From assembly GCA_024102795.1 (NCBI GenBank), contig JAGFJK010000063.1, positions 1 to 41,677 on the forward strand: a DNA stretch of 41,677 nt, read 5' to 3'. This DNA is from Pirellulaceae bacterium. Lineage in GTDB: Bacteria > Planctomycetota > Planctomycetia > Pirellulales > Pirellulaceae. The notes beneath the pieces are model-generated. The model was not told the origin of the DNA. It saw nothing but the letters and a program-made list of their open reading frames with translations, and searched no databases. The position numbers were made by a program, and so were the translations under genes. Of the stretch, positions 16,172 to 24,556 are shown in pieces (position 1 is the first letter of the stretch; the number at the start of each line of letters is the position of its first letter).

Positions 16172-17086
16172 ATGCACGACTCATTTCCCTCGTTGTCCAC
16201 CGACCAGGTGGCGTCGTTTGTGGAGCTGGCCCGGCAGGGGACGTTGAGCGGCGCGGCGGAGGCCTTGATCATCTCGGAACAGGGTTTGAGGAACCGGGTG
16301 CTGGCCCTCGAACGGCAGCTCAAAGTGCCCCTGTACCACAAGGCCCGGGGACCGCGGCGCGGCTCGCTGCTGACCGTTGAGGGGCAAAGGTTTCTGCCGC
16401 TGGCGATCGACTTTCTCGACCGCGCGCGAGCGCTTACGGACCTGTTTGCCGGCCATCAGCAGCGAACGATCCACGTGGCGGCCACGCAGTACTTGATCCT
16501 GTACGTGATGATCGACGCGGTTCGCCGCTTTCACTCGGCTTACCCCCAGATCCAGGTCCGGTTGAGCAACCGGATTGAACAGGAGATTGAACAGGAGCTG
16601 CTCGGCAGTTCGGACGTCGAGGTCGGCGTCGCGGCCCCGTACGAACGCTCCCCGGTTCTGGAGTATACCCACTTGTTCTCAATGCCCTGGAGCCTGATCA
16701 CACCGCCGGGACACCCGTTGCTGGCGCGCGGGCGGTTGACCTGGAAGGAGTTGGCCGATCAACCGTTGATACTTTATGAACGGGGATCGACGGGCCGGCA
16801 GCACGTGATGGAGGCCTTTCAGGCGCAAGGCCTGTCGCCGCGCGTCGAGACCGAGACGACGAACACCGAGATCATCGTGCGGATGGTCGAGGCGGGATTG
16901 GGCGTATCGATCGTGCCGCTGCTGGCCAGCGGCGAGGTGACTCGCAATCGGCGCGTCGGCGTCCGCGGCCTGGGCGGGCGTTTCCGGCCGATCCAATCGG
17001 GCATTCTGACACGCCGCGGCATGCCGCTGTCCGCGCCCAGCCAGACGTTCGTCGACTTTGTGCGCTGCCAGTTCGCAGCCCGCTGA
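16172..17086 (+). CDS. LysR-type transcriptional regulator, 304 aa
   Basis: The winged helix-turn-helix occupies about residues 7-65 (LSTDQVASFVELARQGTLSG then AAEALIISEQGLRNRVLALE), followed by a linker helix and a periplasmic-binding-protein-like effector domain (about 95-300; IHVAATQYLILYVMIDAVRR opens it, and EAGLGVSIVPLLASGEV is the classical late motif). I chose the ATG at 16172 because the helix-turn-helix follows at the usual distance. It diverges from the secreted-protein gene, which it probably controls through the GTTG/CAAC sites between them. Its ligand cannot be read from the sequence. The stop codon lies in a 27-bp tandem duplication. Confidence 0.9.
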   Translation: MHDSFPSLSTDQVASFVELARQGTLSGAAEALIISEQGLRNRVLALERQLKVPLYHKARGPRRGSLLTVEGQRFLPLAIDFLDRARALTDLFAGHQQRTIHVAATQYLILYVMIDAVRRFHSAYPQIQVRLSNRIEQEIEQELLGSSDVEVGVAAPYERSPVLEYTHLFSMPWSLITPPGHPLLARGRLTWKELADQPLILYERGSTGRQHVMEAFQAQGLSPRVETETTNTEIIVRMVEAGLGVSIVPLLASGEVTRNRRVGVRGLGGRFRPIQSGILTRRGMPLSAPSQTFVDFVRCQFAAR

Positions 17087-17137
17087 AATGTCGCCGGGCG
17101 TCACTCTCGCTGAAATGTCGCCGGGCGTCACATTCGT
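17084..17137. repeat. 27-bp tandem duplication between convergent genes
   Basis: Two copies (17084-17110 and 17111-17137) differ only near their ends; the shared core is TGAAATGTCGCCGGGCGTCA. The first copy contains the LysR stop codon, and the second ends at the stop of the convergent membrane protein gene. The duplication fills the whole gap between the two genes. Confidence 0.75.
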
Positions 17138-18219
17138 CAGTCGCAGAGCCAGCGCATCCAGGACTCCACGCCGTAGCGGCTGTCGGGTCCCAAGCGCCGC
17201 AGCACCAGGTAGCAGGCCAGCAGAAACAGCAGCGCCAGTGGCAGCGAGACCGTGGTCGGCAAGGCGTTCTTCCAGTACGCGGTCGGCTCCTGACCCTGGA
17301 TCACGGCGTAGATCCAGAGCGGCCAGATGTGCACGAAGTGATGCACCAGGTAGATCGTGAAGGCATGGCGGCTGAACATCTTGGCCACCTCCAGGGCGCG
17401 GCCGTACCGCGCCGACCGCGGATTGCGATCGATCGCCAGCGAACAGCCCGCCACCAGGATCAACGCCATTCCCAGCGTGCCGGCGACGTAGGGTACGGTG
17501 GGCGGATACATCGACCAGCCTTCCACCAGGTATCGCGTCAGGGGCGGCGGCAGGTACGGCGTCAGCAGCACGGCGATGGCGGACACGGTCACGAGCGCCG
17601 CGCCCAGCAGTAGCGGCGGGCGGAGCGGCGGTGGCGGCTCGTCGGCCGGCCGCATGATCAGGCTGGCCGTGACAAAACCGGCCAGCGAAAAGGTGATCCA
17701 GGGGAACATCGGAAAGTAGCCGGTGACCAGAAAGCCAACCAGCACGTCCGATAGAGTCATGTCGGGATCAAAGTAACCTTCGACCCAGTAGTCGGGCCAG
17801 TCGGCCAGCGCCCGCAACGCTGGACTCAAGAGCAGCGACAGGATGCCGATCAGGATCGGGATCAACAGCGGCAGGTGCCGGACCTGGTTCAGCAGCAGCA
17901 GCGCCGCGCCGATGAACGTCAGCACATCCCAATTGAACGTATCCTCCGGCAACCAGACCAGAATGTTGAAGGCGAATCCGACGCCGAAGACGAACAGCCC
18001 GCGGCGAATCGACACTTTGGAAATGTCTTCGTCGCTGGCTTGCCTGGCTTCCTGCCCCTGGACCCACAGCCGGTAGCTCATCCCGGACAAGAACGCAAAC
18101 AAGGGGGCGCCCAGCCCGGCAATTGGCGGAATGTATCCCGACAGGTTCTCCTCGAAGTGTACGATCACCATCACCGCGATGGCCAGGGTCCTCAGGATGT
18201 CGATCGAGGAGTATCGCAT
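17137..18219 (-). CDS. DUF1624/HGSNAT-type membrane acyltransferase, 360 aa
   Basis: The opening RYSSIDILRTLAIAVMVIVH is the signature of the DUF1624 / heparan-alpha-glucosaminide N-acetyltransferase catalytic family, multi-span proteins that move acyl groups across the membrane onto sugars or related acceptors; His21 sits where these families carry a conserved His. I count about ten hydrophobic spans through to residue 350. It starts four bases after the stop of the DUF155-like gene and is the last of a minus-strand set of three, so a shared transcript is likely. The acceptor is unknown; an envelope or exopolysaccharide role is inferred from the family. Confidence 0.78.
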   Translation of the reverse strand: MRYSSIDILRTLAIAVMVIVHFEENLSGYIPPIAGLGAPLFAFLSGMSYRLWVQGQEARQASDEDISKVSIRRGLFVFGVGFAFNILVWLPEDTFNWDVLTFIGAALLLLNQVRHLPLLIPILIGILSLLLSPALRALADWPDYWVEGYFDPDMTLSDVLVGFLVTGYFPMFPWITFSLAGFVTASLIMRPADEPPPPLRPPLLLGAALVTVSAIAVLLTPYLPPPLTRYLVEGWSMYPPTVPYVAGTLGMALILVAGCSLAIDRNPRSARYGRALEVAKMFSRHAFTIYLVHHFVHIWPLWIYAVIQGQEPTAYWKNALPTTVSLPLALLFLLACYLVLRRLGPDSRYGVESWMRWLCD

Positions 18220-18223
18220 GGGC

Positions 18224-19123
18224 TCAGGTTGCGACGGCTGGAAGCATGTCGAACAGCGAGAGCAGGATCTGGGCCAGCAGCAAGATGATGATCACCCATT
18301 CCAGCGTGTTGCTGGAGCGAGTCAGCACGAAGTCGCTGGCGCGTTGCCCGCACATTTCATAGACGCGTTCGAAGACTTCGAGCTGCTCGCGGAGGCATTC
18401 GATCCGCTGGTGGACGCGAGTCCGTTCGCGGAAGCGTTCACCGATCTGGCTGGCCAGCGTGGGCGGATATACGTGCGGGGCAAGCAGGAAAGGTGTGATC
18501 CGCGCCAGGCGGGCTCGCAGCAGCATCACCCGCTCGAACCTCTCTCGCAGCGTCCGCCGCCTGGCCAGCGTGCGTTCATCGGCCGCGAAAGCCTGGGGAA
18601 TGTCGGCCTCCAGCGCGGGCCAGTCGGCGCCGAGTTGCCGTTCGATCTCGCGCAGCTCATGTTCGAAATACGCAACTTCCAGCACGGCGTTGCGGACGGC
18701 GGTCAGCCGCTCGGCGGGCGCGACCACGGCGATCCGCCCGGGCGCCCAGCAGATCTGCGCGGCTTGCAGAGAAGTCATCTGACTCGGCTCCGGCGGACCG
18801 CCAGTCGGTGGCGCTCCGCCGGCCGCCGGCTGTTCCACCCAGCGCCGCGCTTCGGCCAGCAGCTCCACGTCGTCGTGAACCTCGGCCGGGATCGTCAGCA
18901 GCATCAGTTCGGCGGGTGGTGCGGGGCCGGCGGCCGCCACGCTGCTCCCACCAGCCACGGAACCGCTTCTGGCGGCGTCCGCGACGCGTACGGCGTGCAA
19001 GCGGAAGGGAGCGGAGAAGTCGCACAGTACCGCTTCGCCTCCCGCGAGCTGCGGCTGGTAGGCGACCCGCAGCAGCTCCGCCGCCGCGGGCAGGCCTCCG
19101 GGTGTTTCATCCAACTCTGGCAT
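18224..19123 (-). CDS. DUF155/RMD1-like tail-anchored protein, 299 aa
   Basis: Residues about 130-299 resemble the C-terminal half of the RMD1/DUF155 family: helical segments (IGERFRERTRVHQRIECLRE, then LEVFERVYEMC), a TRSSNTLEWVIIILLLAQ motif and a final membrane span (about 273-293). The N-terminal 110 residues are less familiar, with an Ala/Gly/Pro-rich linker. The family is membrane-attached and poorly understood. The ATG at 19123 has an AAAGGA ribosome site. It lies between the FAD oxidoreductase (45 bases upstream) and the DUF1624 gene (4 bases downstream). The family match is by eye and moderate. Confidence 0.6.
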   Translation of the reverse strand: MPELDETPGGLPAAAELLRVAYQPQLAGGEAVLCDFSAPFRLHAVRVADAARSGSVAGGSSVAAAGPAPPAELMLLTIPAEVHDDVELLAEARRWVEQPAAGGAPPTGGPPEPSQMTSLQAAQICWAPGRIAVVAPAERLTAVRNAVLEVAYFEHELREIERQLGADWPALEADIPQAFAADERTLARRRTLRERFERVMLLRARLARITPFLLAPHVYPPTLASQIGERFRERTRVHQRIECLREQLEVFERVYEMCGQRASDFVLTRSSNTLEWVIIILLLAQILLSLFDMLPAVAT

Positions 19124-19168
19124 GGCAGTCCTTTCAAGGCAAACGGCGATGGGATGCTGGAGGCTCGC

Positions 19169-20545
19169 TCAGACGGAATCGCTCAGCCGGGCGGCGATCC
19201 AGGCGGCCACGTATTCGGCCGAGTCGAGAACGCCGTTCAGCGTGGAGTCGAACAGATAGTCACCAACCACGAACAGGTTCGGGTGCTCCAGCGGTTCGGG
19301 CTGATGGCGCTGGTCGAGCGGCGGAGGTTGAAGGCCTCCTGGCCAGCCGTTGACCGCCGCGATCCAGCGGTGTACGGCTCCAGTCACGTAGTATTGGCGG
19401 CCAGCGGCCAGGAGCGGCGGGAGCGAGTCGAGGGCCGCCGCAATCAGTCGATCGTCGTCCCACTGGCTCATCGCGACGGCATTCTGTCCGCCGAGCAGCC
19501 AGCCCAGCACGCCATGGCTGGCGCCCGGTGTGCGCAACGACTCGTCATACAGGCAACAGCCGCCGAAGCGGTCGAGCATCCAGAACGAGTCGCTCAGGCG
19601 GTCGCGCCAGAAGGGACGCTCAAACAGGAGCGTGATTCGCAGGTAGTGCGCGGGAAAGTCGTAACGGGCCAGATGGCGCCGCATCGCCTCCGTCAGCCGC
19701 TCGCCTCCGAACTGCACCGCGGCGAGGTGGTTGTGGGGCAAGGCCACGACGATGAAGTCGAATTCCGCCTGGCCCACCTCGTCCCGCGCCGTGTAGCTTA
19801 ACCGCAGGCGTCCGTCCGTCCGCCGCTCGATGCTCGTCACGCGATGGGCCAGCAACTTGCGAGCGTCGATCCGGGCGGCCAGTTCCCGCGGCAGCCGCTG
19901 GTTGCCCCCCACGATGCTGTACAATTGCATGTAGGCCGCGTCGTTCATCAGGTAGTTCTGCAGGCCGTAGTCGACGCTCGTCCGGCCCGGTTCCGTCGCC
20001 AGGTCGCTGTGCACCAGCGTTTCCAGGTAGCGCCGAGCAAGCGGGTCGGGCAGCTTGTCCAGCAACGACTGAAAGCGGCGATCGTCGCCTGGTCCGGTTC
20101 GGCCGTCGGGATAATCGGAGTGAAAGAAATCCCGCGGCGTCATCCGATCCCTGGCCTGGCGATCGAACGCCACCAGTGCCTCGCGCGCCTCCGGCCCCAG
20201 ATGGTCGCGGACATCTTCCAGGCTGGAAAGCAGGTGGCCTTCCATGATTACCGCGGGTCCGCCCATCGGGGACGTGGTCAGGCCCAGTTCGGCGATCAGC
20301 TCCCGCAGCGGATCTTCATCATGCATTCCATAGTCGTAGAACTCAGCCGCTCCGGCCTCGTACGTGACGTGGGCCAGGGCCGGGGGCGCCTGCGCGAAGT
20401 GGGGCGTGTGGATTTTGCCGCCCAGCCGCTCGGAGGCTTCAAACAGGGTGACTTGGACGGGCCGATCCGCCATTTGCTCCAGGAAATACGCGGTCAGTAG
20501 CCCGCCCGGCCCCCCGCCGACGATCCCCACGCTCACTCGACGCAT
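19169..20545 (-). CDS. FAD-dependent oxidoreductase, amine-oxidase/protoporphyrinogen-oxidase type, 458 aa
   Basis: The N-terminus has the dinucleotide-binding fold (VGIVGGGPGGLLTAYFLEQ, with the acidic end of strand 2 at LFEASERLGGKI), as in flavin amine oxidases, phytoene desaturases and protoporphyrinogen oxidases. The C-terminus has the matching FAD-closing motif NLFVVGDYLFDSTLNGVLDS, AEYVAAWI. Length fits the family. The substrate cannot be told. It starts the minus-strand set with the DUF155-like and DUF1624 proteins, which hints at a membrane- or envelope-linked modification pathway. No export signal is visible. Confidence 0.85.
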   Translation of the reverse strand: MRRVSVGIVGGGPGGLLTAYFLEQMADRPVQVTLFEASERLGGKIHTPHFAQAPPALAHVTYEAGAAEFYDYGMHDEDPLRELIAELGLTTSPMGGPAVIMEGHLLSSLEDVRDHLGPEAREALVAFDRQARDRMTPRDFFHSDYPDGRTGPGDDRRFQSLLDKLPDPLARRYLETLVHSDLATEPGRTSVDYGLQNYLMNDAAYMQLYSIVGGNQRLPRELAARIDARKLLAHRVTSIERRTDGRLRLSYTARDEVGQAEFDFIVVALPHNHLAAVQFGGERLTEAMRRHLARYDFPAHYLRITLLFERPFWRDRLSDSFWMLDRFGGCCLYDESLRTPGASHGVLGWLLGGQNAVAMSQWDDDRLIAAALDSLPPLLAAGRQYYVTGAVHRWIAAVNGWPGGLQPPPLDQRHQPEPLEHPNLFVVGDYLFDSTLNGVLDSAEYVAAWIAARLSDSV

Positions 20546-20844
20546 CGAAACTTCTCACCAGGTGGCCGGATCGTTCTGCGCCGCGTTCCGTGGGAGCTGC
20601 CCGGAAGGGGGCCACCCGAGGAGCACCGCGGGCCCCCAGCGCCTGATTCCTCAAGGGCCCCAGCGGCCGTCAAAGATCATAATAGCTGGACGGCCGGCCG
20701 TCAGGAAACTACCCTGACCCGTGTTGCGACCCCGGTCCGCGCCGGGTCAAATCCGCGTGTGACAAGAGGACCGTGCTGGATGGCGTCCGGCCAGGTTCGC
20801 ACCGCACCCTGACCACCGTGCCCTGACCCCCTAAGGAGACTGCC
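20546..20844. promoter_or_regulatory. Divergent region, FAD oxidoreductase / NIPSNAP
   Basis: This 299-base gap separates divergent genes and should hold both promoters. A GACGGCCGGCCGTC palindrome (20689-20702) is present. CCCTGACC repeats near 20710, 20808 and 20821 are noticeable but unexplained. No gene is seen. Confidence 0.4.
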
Positions 20845-21255
20845 ATGATTCGACAAAGTCTGTTGCTGGCCATCCCGTTGCTGCTGGTCGCGCCGCTGGT
20901 TGTCCTGGCCGAGGAGCCGGCCGGCAAGCTGTATGAGCTGCGGATCTACAAGACGCATCCGGGCCGGCTCGACGCGCTGAACAAGCGGTTCCGCGAGCAC
21001 ACGAACCGGCTGTTCGTGAAGCACGGCATGGAGCTGGTCGGGTACTGGACGCCGGCCGAAGGCGACGACGCGGCCGATACGCTGATCTACATCCTGGCGT
21101 ATCCCAACCGCGAGGCGCGGGAGGCCGCCTGGAAGGGTTTCCTGAACGACCCGGACTGGAAGAAGGCCCGCGACGCGTCCGAGCAGGACGGGAAGATCGT
21201 GCTGAAGGTGGAGAGCAAGTTCCTGTCGCCGACCGACTATTCGCCGCTGAAGTAG
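20845..21255 (+). CDS. Secreted NIPSNAP-family protein, 136 aa
   Basis: A signal peptide (about 1-22, MIRQSLLLAIPLLLVAPLVV) is followed by a NIPSNAP domain, a dimeric alpha/beta-barrel-like fold: YELRIYKTHPGRLDALNKRF at the start, then a GYWTP segment, IYILAYPNREAREAAWKGF and the DPDWKKARDAS end. Exported NIPSNAP proteins are common in planctomycetes, but their reaction is not established. A strong ribosome site (AAGGAG, seven bases upstream) supports the start. It is a single-gene unit, closed by a hairpin at 21265-21284. Confidence 0.88.
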   Translation: MIRQSLLLAIPLLLVAPLVVLAEEPAGKLYELRIYKTHPGRLDALNKRFREHTNRLFVKHGMELVGYWTPAEGDDAADTLIYILAYPNREAREAAWKGFLNDPDWKKARDASEQDGKIVLKVESKFLSPTDYSPLK

Positions 21256-21264
21256 CGAAGCGGA

Positions 21265-21284
21265 CCCCGCGGCAGAGCGCGGGG
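21265..21284. terminator. Hairpin between convergent genes
   Basis: CCCCGCG (21265-21271) and CGCGGGG (21278-21284) form a 7-bp GC stem with a six-base loop in the 36-base gap between the ends of the NIPSNAP and 266-aa genes. There is no strong T-run on either side; it may serve both strands. Confidence 0.45.
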
Positions 21285-21291
21285 CCCGCGT

Positions 21292-22092
21292 TCAGTCGAT
21301 GAAGGCCACGTGCCGCATGGCCGCCGCCTGCGTTTCGGTGTTCATCAGCACCTGGTGCCAGCCGTCCAGGACGATCGTCTTGTGGTCCGGGTGGCGAACC
21401 TTGCCGCGGACGTAGACCAGCGGGTTGCGCCGCTGGGCCGACCACGGCAGGTTCCGCAGGTGCGGCTGGCGCTGCAGCAACTGCTGGAACTGCGGTTCGG
21501 TCAGGCCCCGCGGATGCCGCGGGCTGACGTAGACCAGTTCCCCGGCATGCCGCACCAGCTCCTCGCACAGGTGCGGCTTGCCGCCGCCGCGCGAGATCGG
21601 TTCGTTGCGCAGCGCTATCCGGCCGTCGATTTGCAGCCCGGCGCCCACCGGAACGAAGAACCACTCGCCCTGCCGGATCGAGGCCTTCGTGCGCCGGCGG
21701 TTCCGCTGCCGCGGCTTGACGCCCAGTCGCTGTTCGAGCTGCCGCACGGCCGGCGGCTTCAGCGCATCGAATGCCTCCCGGACGCTCGACACGCCAGCCC
21801 GCTCCGGCACGGCGGCGACGAACCAGTGCCGTTCGTCGTGCCCGCACAGGAACTTGTGCTTGCCGTCGGGCTGCTCGCTCATCAGCAGCAGGTGCCGCAG
21901 TTGCGGCTGCACGTCGACCACTCGCAGGTCGGCCGGCTCGTCCCGCGGCACACCGATGTCGAAGAACTCGCCGTCCGAGTCGCGGCCGATGTCGATCTGC
22001 ACACCGCTGGCCCGGTTGCGACGCGTTTCCGCATGCACCTTGGCGCGAACCCCCATCCGCTCGAAATGCCGCTGCAGCAAACCAGCGTTCAT
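21292..22092 (-). CDS. Hypothetical protein, 266 aa
   Basis: The family is known to me only as a planctomycete protein of unknown function. It is soluble, with a basic patch (RQRNRRRTKASIRQGEWFFV, about 128-147) and the phrases ERHWFVAAVPE and VYVRGKVRHPDHKTIVLDGW near residues 85 and 225. The overall pattern suggests a beta-rich fold. It has no signal peptide or membrane span. The ATG at 22092 has an AGGAGAG ribosome site. The region upstream is the repeat-filled gap 22093-22514, so it has its own promoter or none that I can see. Confidence 0.7.
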   Translation of the reverse strand: MNAGLLQRHFERMGVRAKVHAETRRNRASGVQIDIGRDSDGEFFDIGVPRDEPADLRVVDVQPQLRHLLLMSEQPDGKHKFLCGHDERHWFVAAVPERAGVSSVREAFDALKPPAVRQLEQRLGVKPRQRNRRRTKASIRQGEWFFVPVGAGLQIDGRIALRNEPISRGGGKPHLCEELVRHAGELVYVSPRHPRGLTEPQFQQLLQRQPHLRNLPWSAQRRNPLVYVRGKVRHPDHKTIVLDGWHQVLMNTETQAAAMRHVAFID

Positions 22093-22254
22093 GGTTTCGC
22101 TCTCCTGAAACCAGACCTGCCACGCGTCAGCGACCGGCCGGTTTCACACGCTGTGAAACGCCGCCAGGCGGTCGCTGCTGACGGAAAATGACACGGGCCT
22201 ACAGCGGTCGGTTCGCTCGTTGTTGCGGGAATTGCGGGCCTTGCCACTTGAGGT

Positions 22255-22440
22255 TCCCGCCGGGCAAGCCGGCGGGAATCGAAATGGGGGGAGAGTGCGA
22301 CGTGCGCCGTAGTGGGAAGCCGAACCATCCGCCGGACAAGCCGGCGGGGTTTGAAATGGGGCGGCAGCCATGAGTGATCGATGGAGTTCTTGTCGCCAAC
22401 CTGCGCGGTGAAACGCCGTGAACGGTTACGGGCATCGAAC
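22255..22440. repeat. Composite repeat, copy D: two CCGGCGG hairpins and a shared tail
   Basis: Two hairpins of the same orientation are present: TTCCCGCCGGGCAAGC...GGGAA (22255-22279) and ATCCGCCGGACAAGCCGGCG (from 22328). Each is followed by (T/A)(C/T)GAAATGGGG. After them, TCGTCGCCAACCTG-type sequence continues through 22440 and matches segments near 26730 and 32205. The 422-base gap 22093-22514 holds no gene. Confidence 0.55.
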
Positions 22441-22514
22441 GTTCGCGCGGTAGTCGTTAGAATCGGGAATCGGTACGCTGCGATTCCGATCGTCCTCGTA
22501 CAAGGATTGGCCTG

Positions 22515-23105
22515 ATGGCACGCTTGTTTATCACCCGGTTCGCGCTGGTCGTGCTGGTTGCCTGCGCCCTCGGGCCGTTCGCCACGCGGCCGGTGGTCGC
22601 CGAGGAACTGGGGCGCAGCGAGTTTGTGGATTCCGACGGAGTCAAGCTGCACTGTGTCACCCAGGGGAAAGGACCCCTGCTTGTGATGATCCACGGCTTT
22701 CCGGACTTCTGGTACACCTGGCGGAACCAGATGCCGGCGCTGGCCGAGCACTTTCAGGTGGTGGCGTATGACCAGCGGGGATACAACCTGAGCGACAAGC
22801 CGGCAGGCGTCGAGAACTATACCACCGACAAACTGCTGGACGCCATGCTGAACTATTACAAGGCGAACTATCCGCGTGAGCCCTATGCCGAGGCCGACCG
22901 CGAGTTCCCCCAGGTGCAGTGCCCGGTGCTGCTGTTTCACGGACTCAAGGACCCGGCCTTGCTCCCTGGAGCGCTCGGCGGCACGTGGGACTGGGTGGCC
23001 AATGAGCTGACGCTGATCGCGCTGCCCGAAGCGGGGCATTTCGTGCAGCATGACGCAGCCGACGTCGTCACGCGCCGGATGGTTGGTTGGCTGATGTCGA
23101 GGTGA
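22515..23105 (+). pseudogene. Secreted alpha/beta hydrolase, nucleophile region missing, 196 aa
   Basis: A signal peptide (about 1-30) leads to an epoxide-hydrolase-like alpha/beta hydrolase. The front is intact, with the oxyanion-hole segment MIHGFPDFWYTWRNQMPALA and then VVAYDQRGYNLSDKP. The back is intact, with HGLKDPALL and GHFVQHDA, which carry the late Asp and His. Between VENYTTDKLL and DAMLNYYKANYPREPY, about 100 residues normally found in the family are absent, including the GHDWGG nucleophile elbow. The frame stays open across the join (about 22825-22850). The protein is probably catalytically dead, from an in-frame deletion; a non-catalytic role or an assembly error is possible. 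The ribosome site is AAGGA. Confidence 0.75.
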
Positions 23106-23130
23106 AAGACCAGTACACAGGAGTCAGGCG

Positions 23131-24447
23131 ATGGGCGTCACGATCCACTATCAGGGTAGCTTGGCTTCGCTCGACCAGATCGAGCAGTTCGAAGACCGAG
23201 TGCTGGAACTGGCGCTGAAGCTGGGTGGCGACGCCCGAGTGTGGCGCAGCGCCGCGGATGATCGGCCAGACCGCATCGTGCGAGGCCTGATGTTGAATCT
23301 CTACCCGGGCCAGGATTCGGTCAGCCTGCTGGTTTCGCCCGAGGGCTGGCTGATCAACCTGTTCGACATCGAAGAGGCGGAGAATGGCGAGCTGGAGGAG
23401 CCGTCTTCTTGCTTCGTCAAGACACAATTCGGCCCGCTGGAAGGCCACGTGGTGCTGATCGAACTGCTGGCCGCCTTGCAGGCTCGATACTTTCCCGACC
23501 TGCAGATCGACGATGAAGGTGGCTACTGGCCGAATCGAGATCTGGAAACATTGCGACGGAATTTCGGGATCGTGGGCCAGGCGATCGAAGGCCTGGCGGA
23601 TGGGCTGCGCCAATACGGGCTCAGCGCCGAGGCGGCCGAATCGCCGGAAATCCTCGCCAGCCGCATCGCACGCCTGGCGGAACTGGTCCATCGTAATCTG
23701 TCTCAACCGGCGCCGCCGACACCTCCATTACTTGACGAACGTGATGCTGTGAGCGATGACGACGAAGTGGAGTACGACGAACTGCAGGACGAAGCCGACG
23801 AGGGAACTCCGCAGGATTGGGATGAAGACTATCGGGCCAGCCGGCGCCGGCAGGAGCGCCTGCACCGAGCCGTCAACGAACGACTGGCACGCGGTGAATC
23901 ACCCGATGAGGCGCTGCGGGGTGCATTCCGCGAACTGGGGCTGCCGGACCTGGACGAGGCGCTGAGCGACTTGAGCGACGACGAAGATGAATTCGAGTTC
24001 GACGAGGAGCTGGATGCGGGTGAGCCTTGGCGGGAGAGTCTGCCCGAAGCCGCGCGTGATGAAGAGTTCTTCGCCGAGCCGGAGGAACGCCACCCGCTGC
24101 AGACGTTGTCGCAGGAATTGACGTCGCAGGCCTACAAGTTGTTTGCGAACGACACAGGTCGTCTCGACCCGCAGGCAGAGCTGTTGCTGGGCGAGCTGAC
24201 CGACATGGCGGGCGGGCTGATTCAGGGATTGGGGATCGGCGACAACCTGCCAGATCGGCGACATGCGGTGCCGCAGTTGAAACGGGTCCTGCGTAACGCC
24301 GCCACGGCTCGTGCCGCGCTGGCGCGACTGAGCCACACCGGCGGGCTTCCCGAGGACATCGGCGCCGAGTGGCTCGAAACGCTCAACTCCCTGGAGGATG
24401 ACACCTTGACCGAACTTCGCGGCTTGCTGGACGAGACCGACGAGTAA
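23131..24447 (+). CDS. Hypothetical protein, 438 aa, acidic
   Basis: The family is not recognised. The N-terminal 150 residues look like a folded alpha/beta domain (MGVTIHYQGSLASLDQIEQF opening, then DSVSLLVSPEGWLINLFDIE). Residues about 195-310 are extremely acidic and low in complexity (DDDEVEYDELQDEADEG, DLSDDEDEFEFDEELD), probably disordered. The C-terminal 120 residues are helical. There is no signal peptide. AGGAG lies seven bases before the ATG. It starts 25 bases after the hydrolase stop, so the two may share a transcript. Confidence 0.75.
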   Translation: MGVTIHYQGSLASLDQIEQFEDRVLELALKLGGDARVWRSAADDRPDRIVRGLMLNLYPGQDSVSLLVSPEGWLINLFDIEEAENGELEEPSSCFVKTQFGPLEGHVVLIELLAALQARYFPDLQIDDEGGYWPNRDLETLRRNFGIVGQAIEGLADGLRQYGLSAEAAESPEILASRIARLAELVHRNLSQPAPPTPPLLDERDAVSDDDEVEYDELQDEADEGTPQDWDEDYRASRRRQERLHRAVNERLARGESPDEALRGAFRELGLPDLDEALSDLSDDEDEFEFDEELDAGEPWRESLPEAARDEEFFAEPEERHPLQTLSQELTSQAYKLFANDTGRLDPQAELLLGELTDMAGGLIQGLGIGDNLPDRRHAVPQLKRVLRNAATARAALARLSHTGGLPEDIGAEWLETLNSLEDDTLTELRGLLDETDE

Positions 24448-24556
24448 CCGCGCCGCGGCCATCCGAGCGGCGGAAAAGGATTGTGCCGGGAGCCCTCCTG
24501 GCCTAGAATCTTCGATCAACGGAAGTTGATGGGAGCCGCATGACAGGAGCCAGCCA

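Noticed and set aside
18131..19801. A 556-codon plus-strand frame
   Set aside because: It lies antisense to the DUF155-like and FAD oxidoreductase genes, whose products have clear motifs; its own translation is Arg-, Gln- and His-rich without domains.
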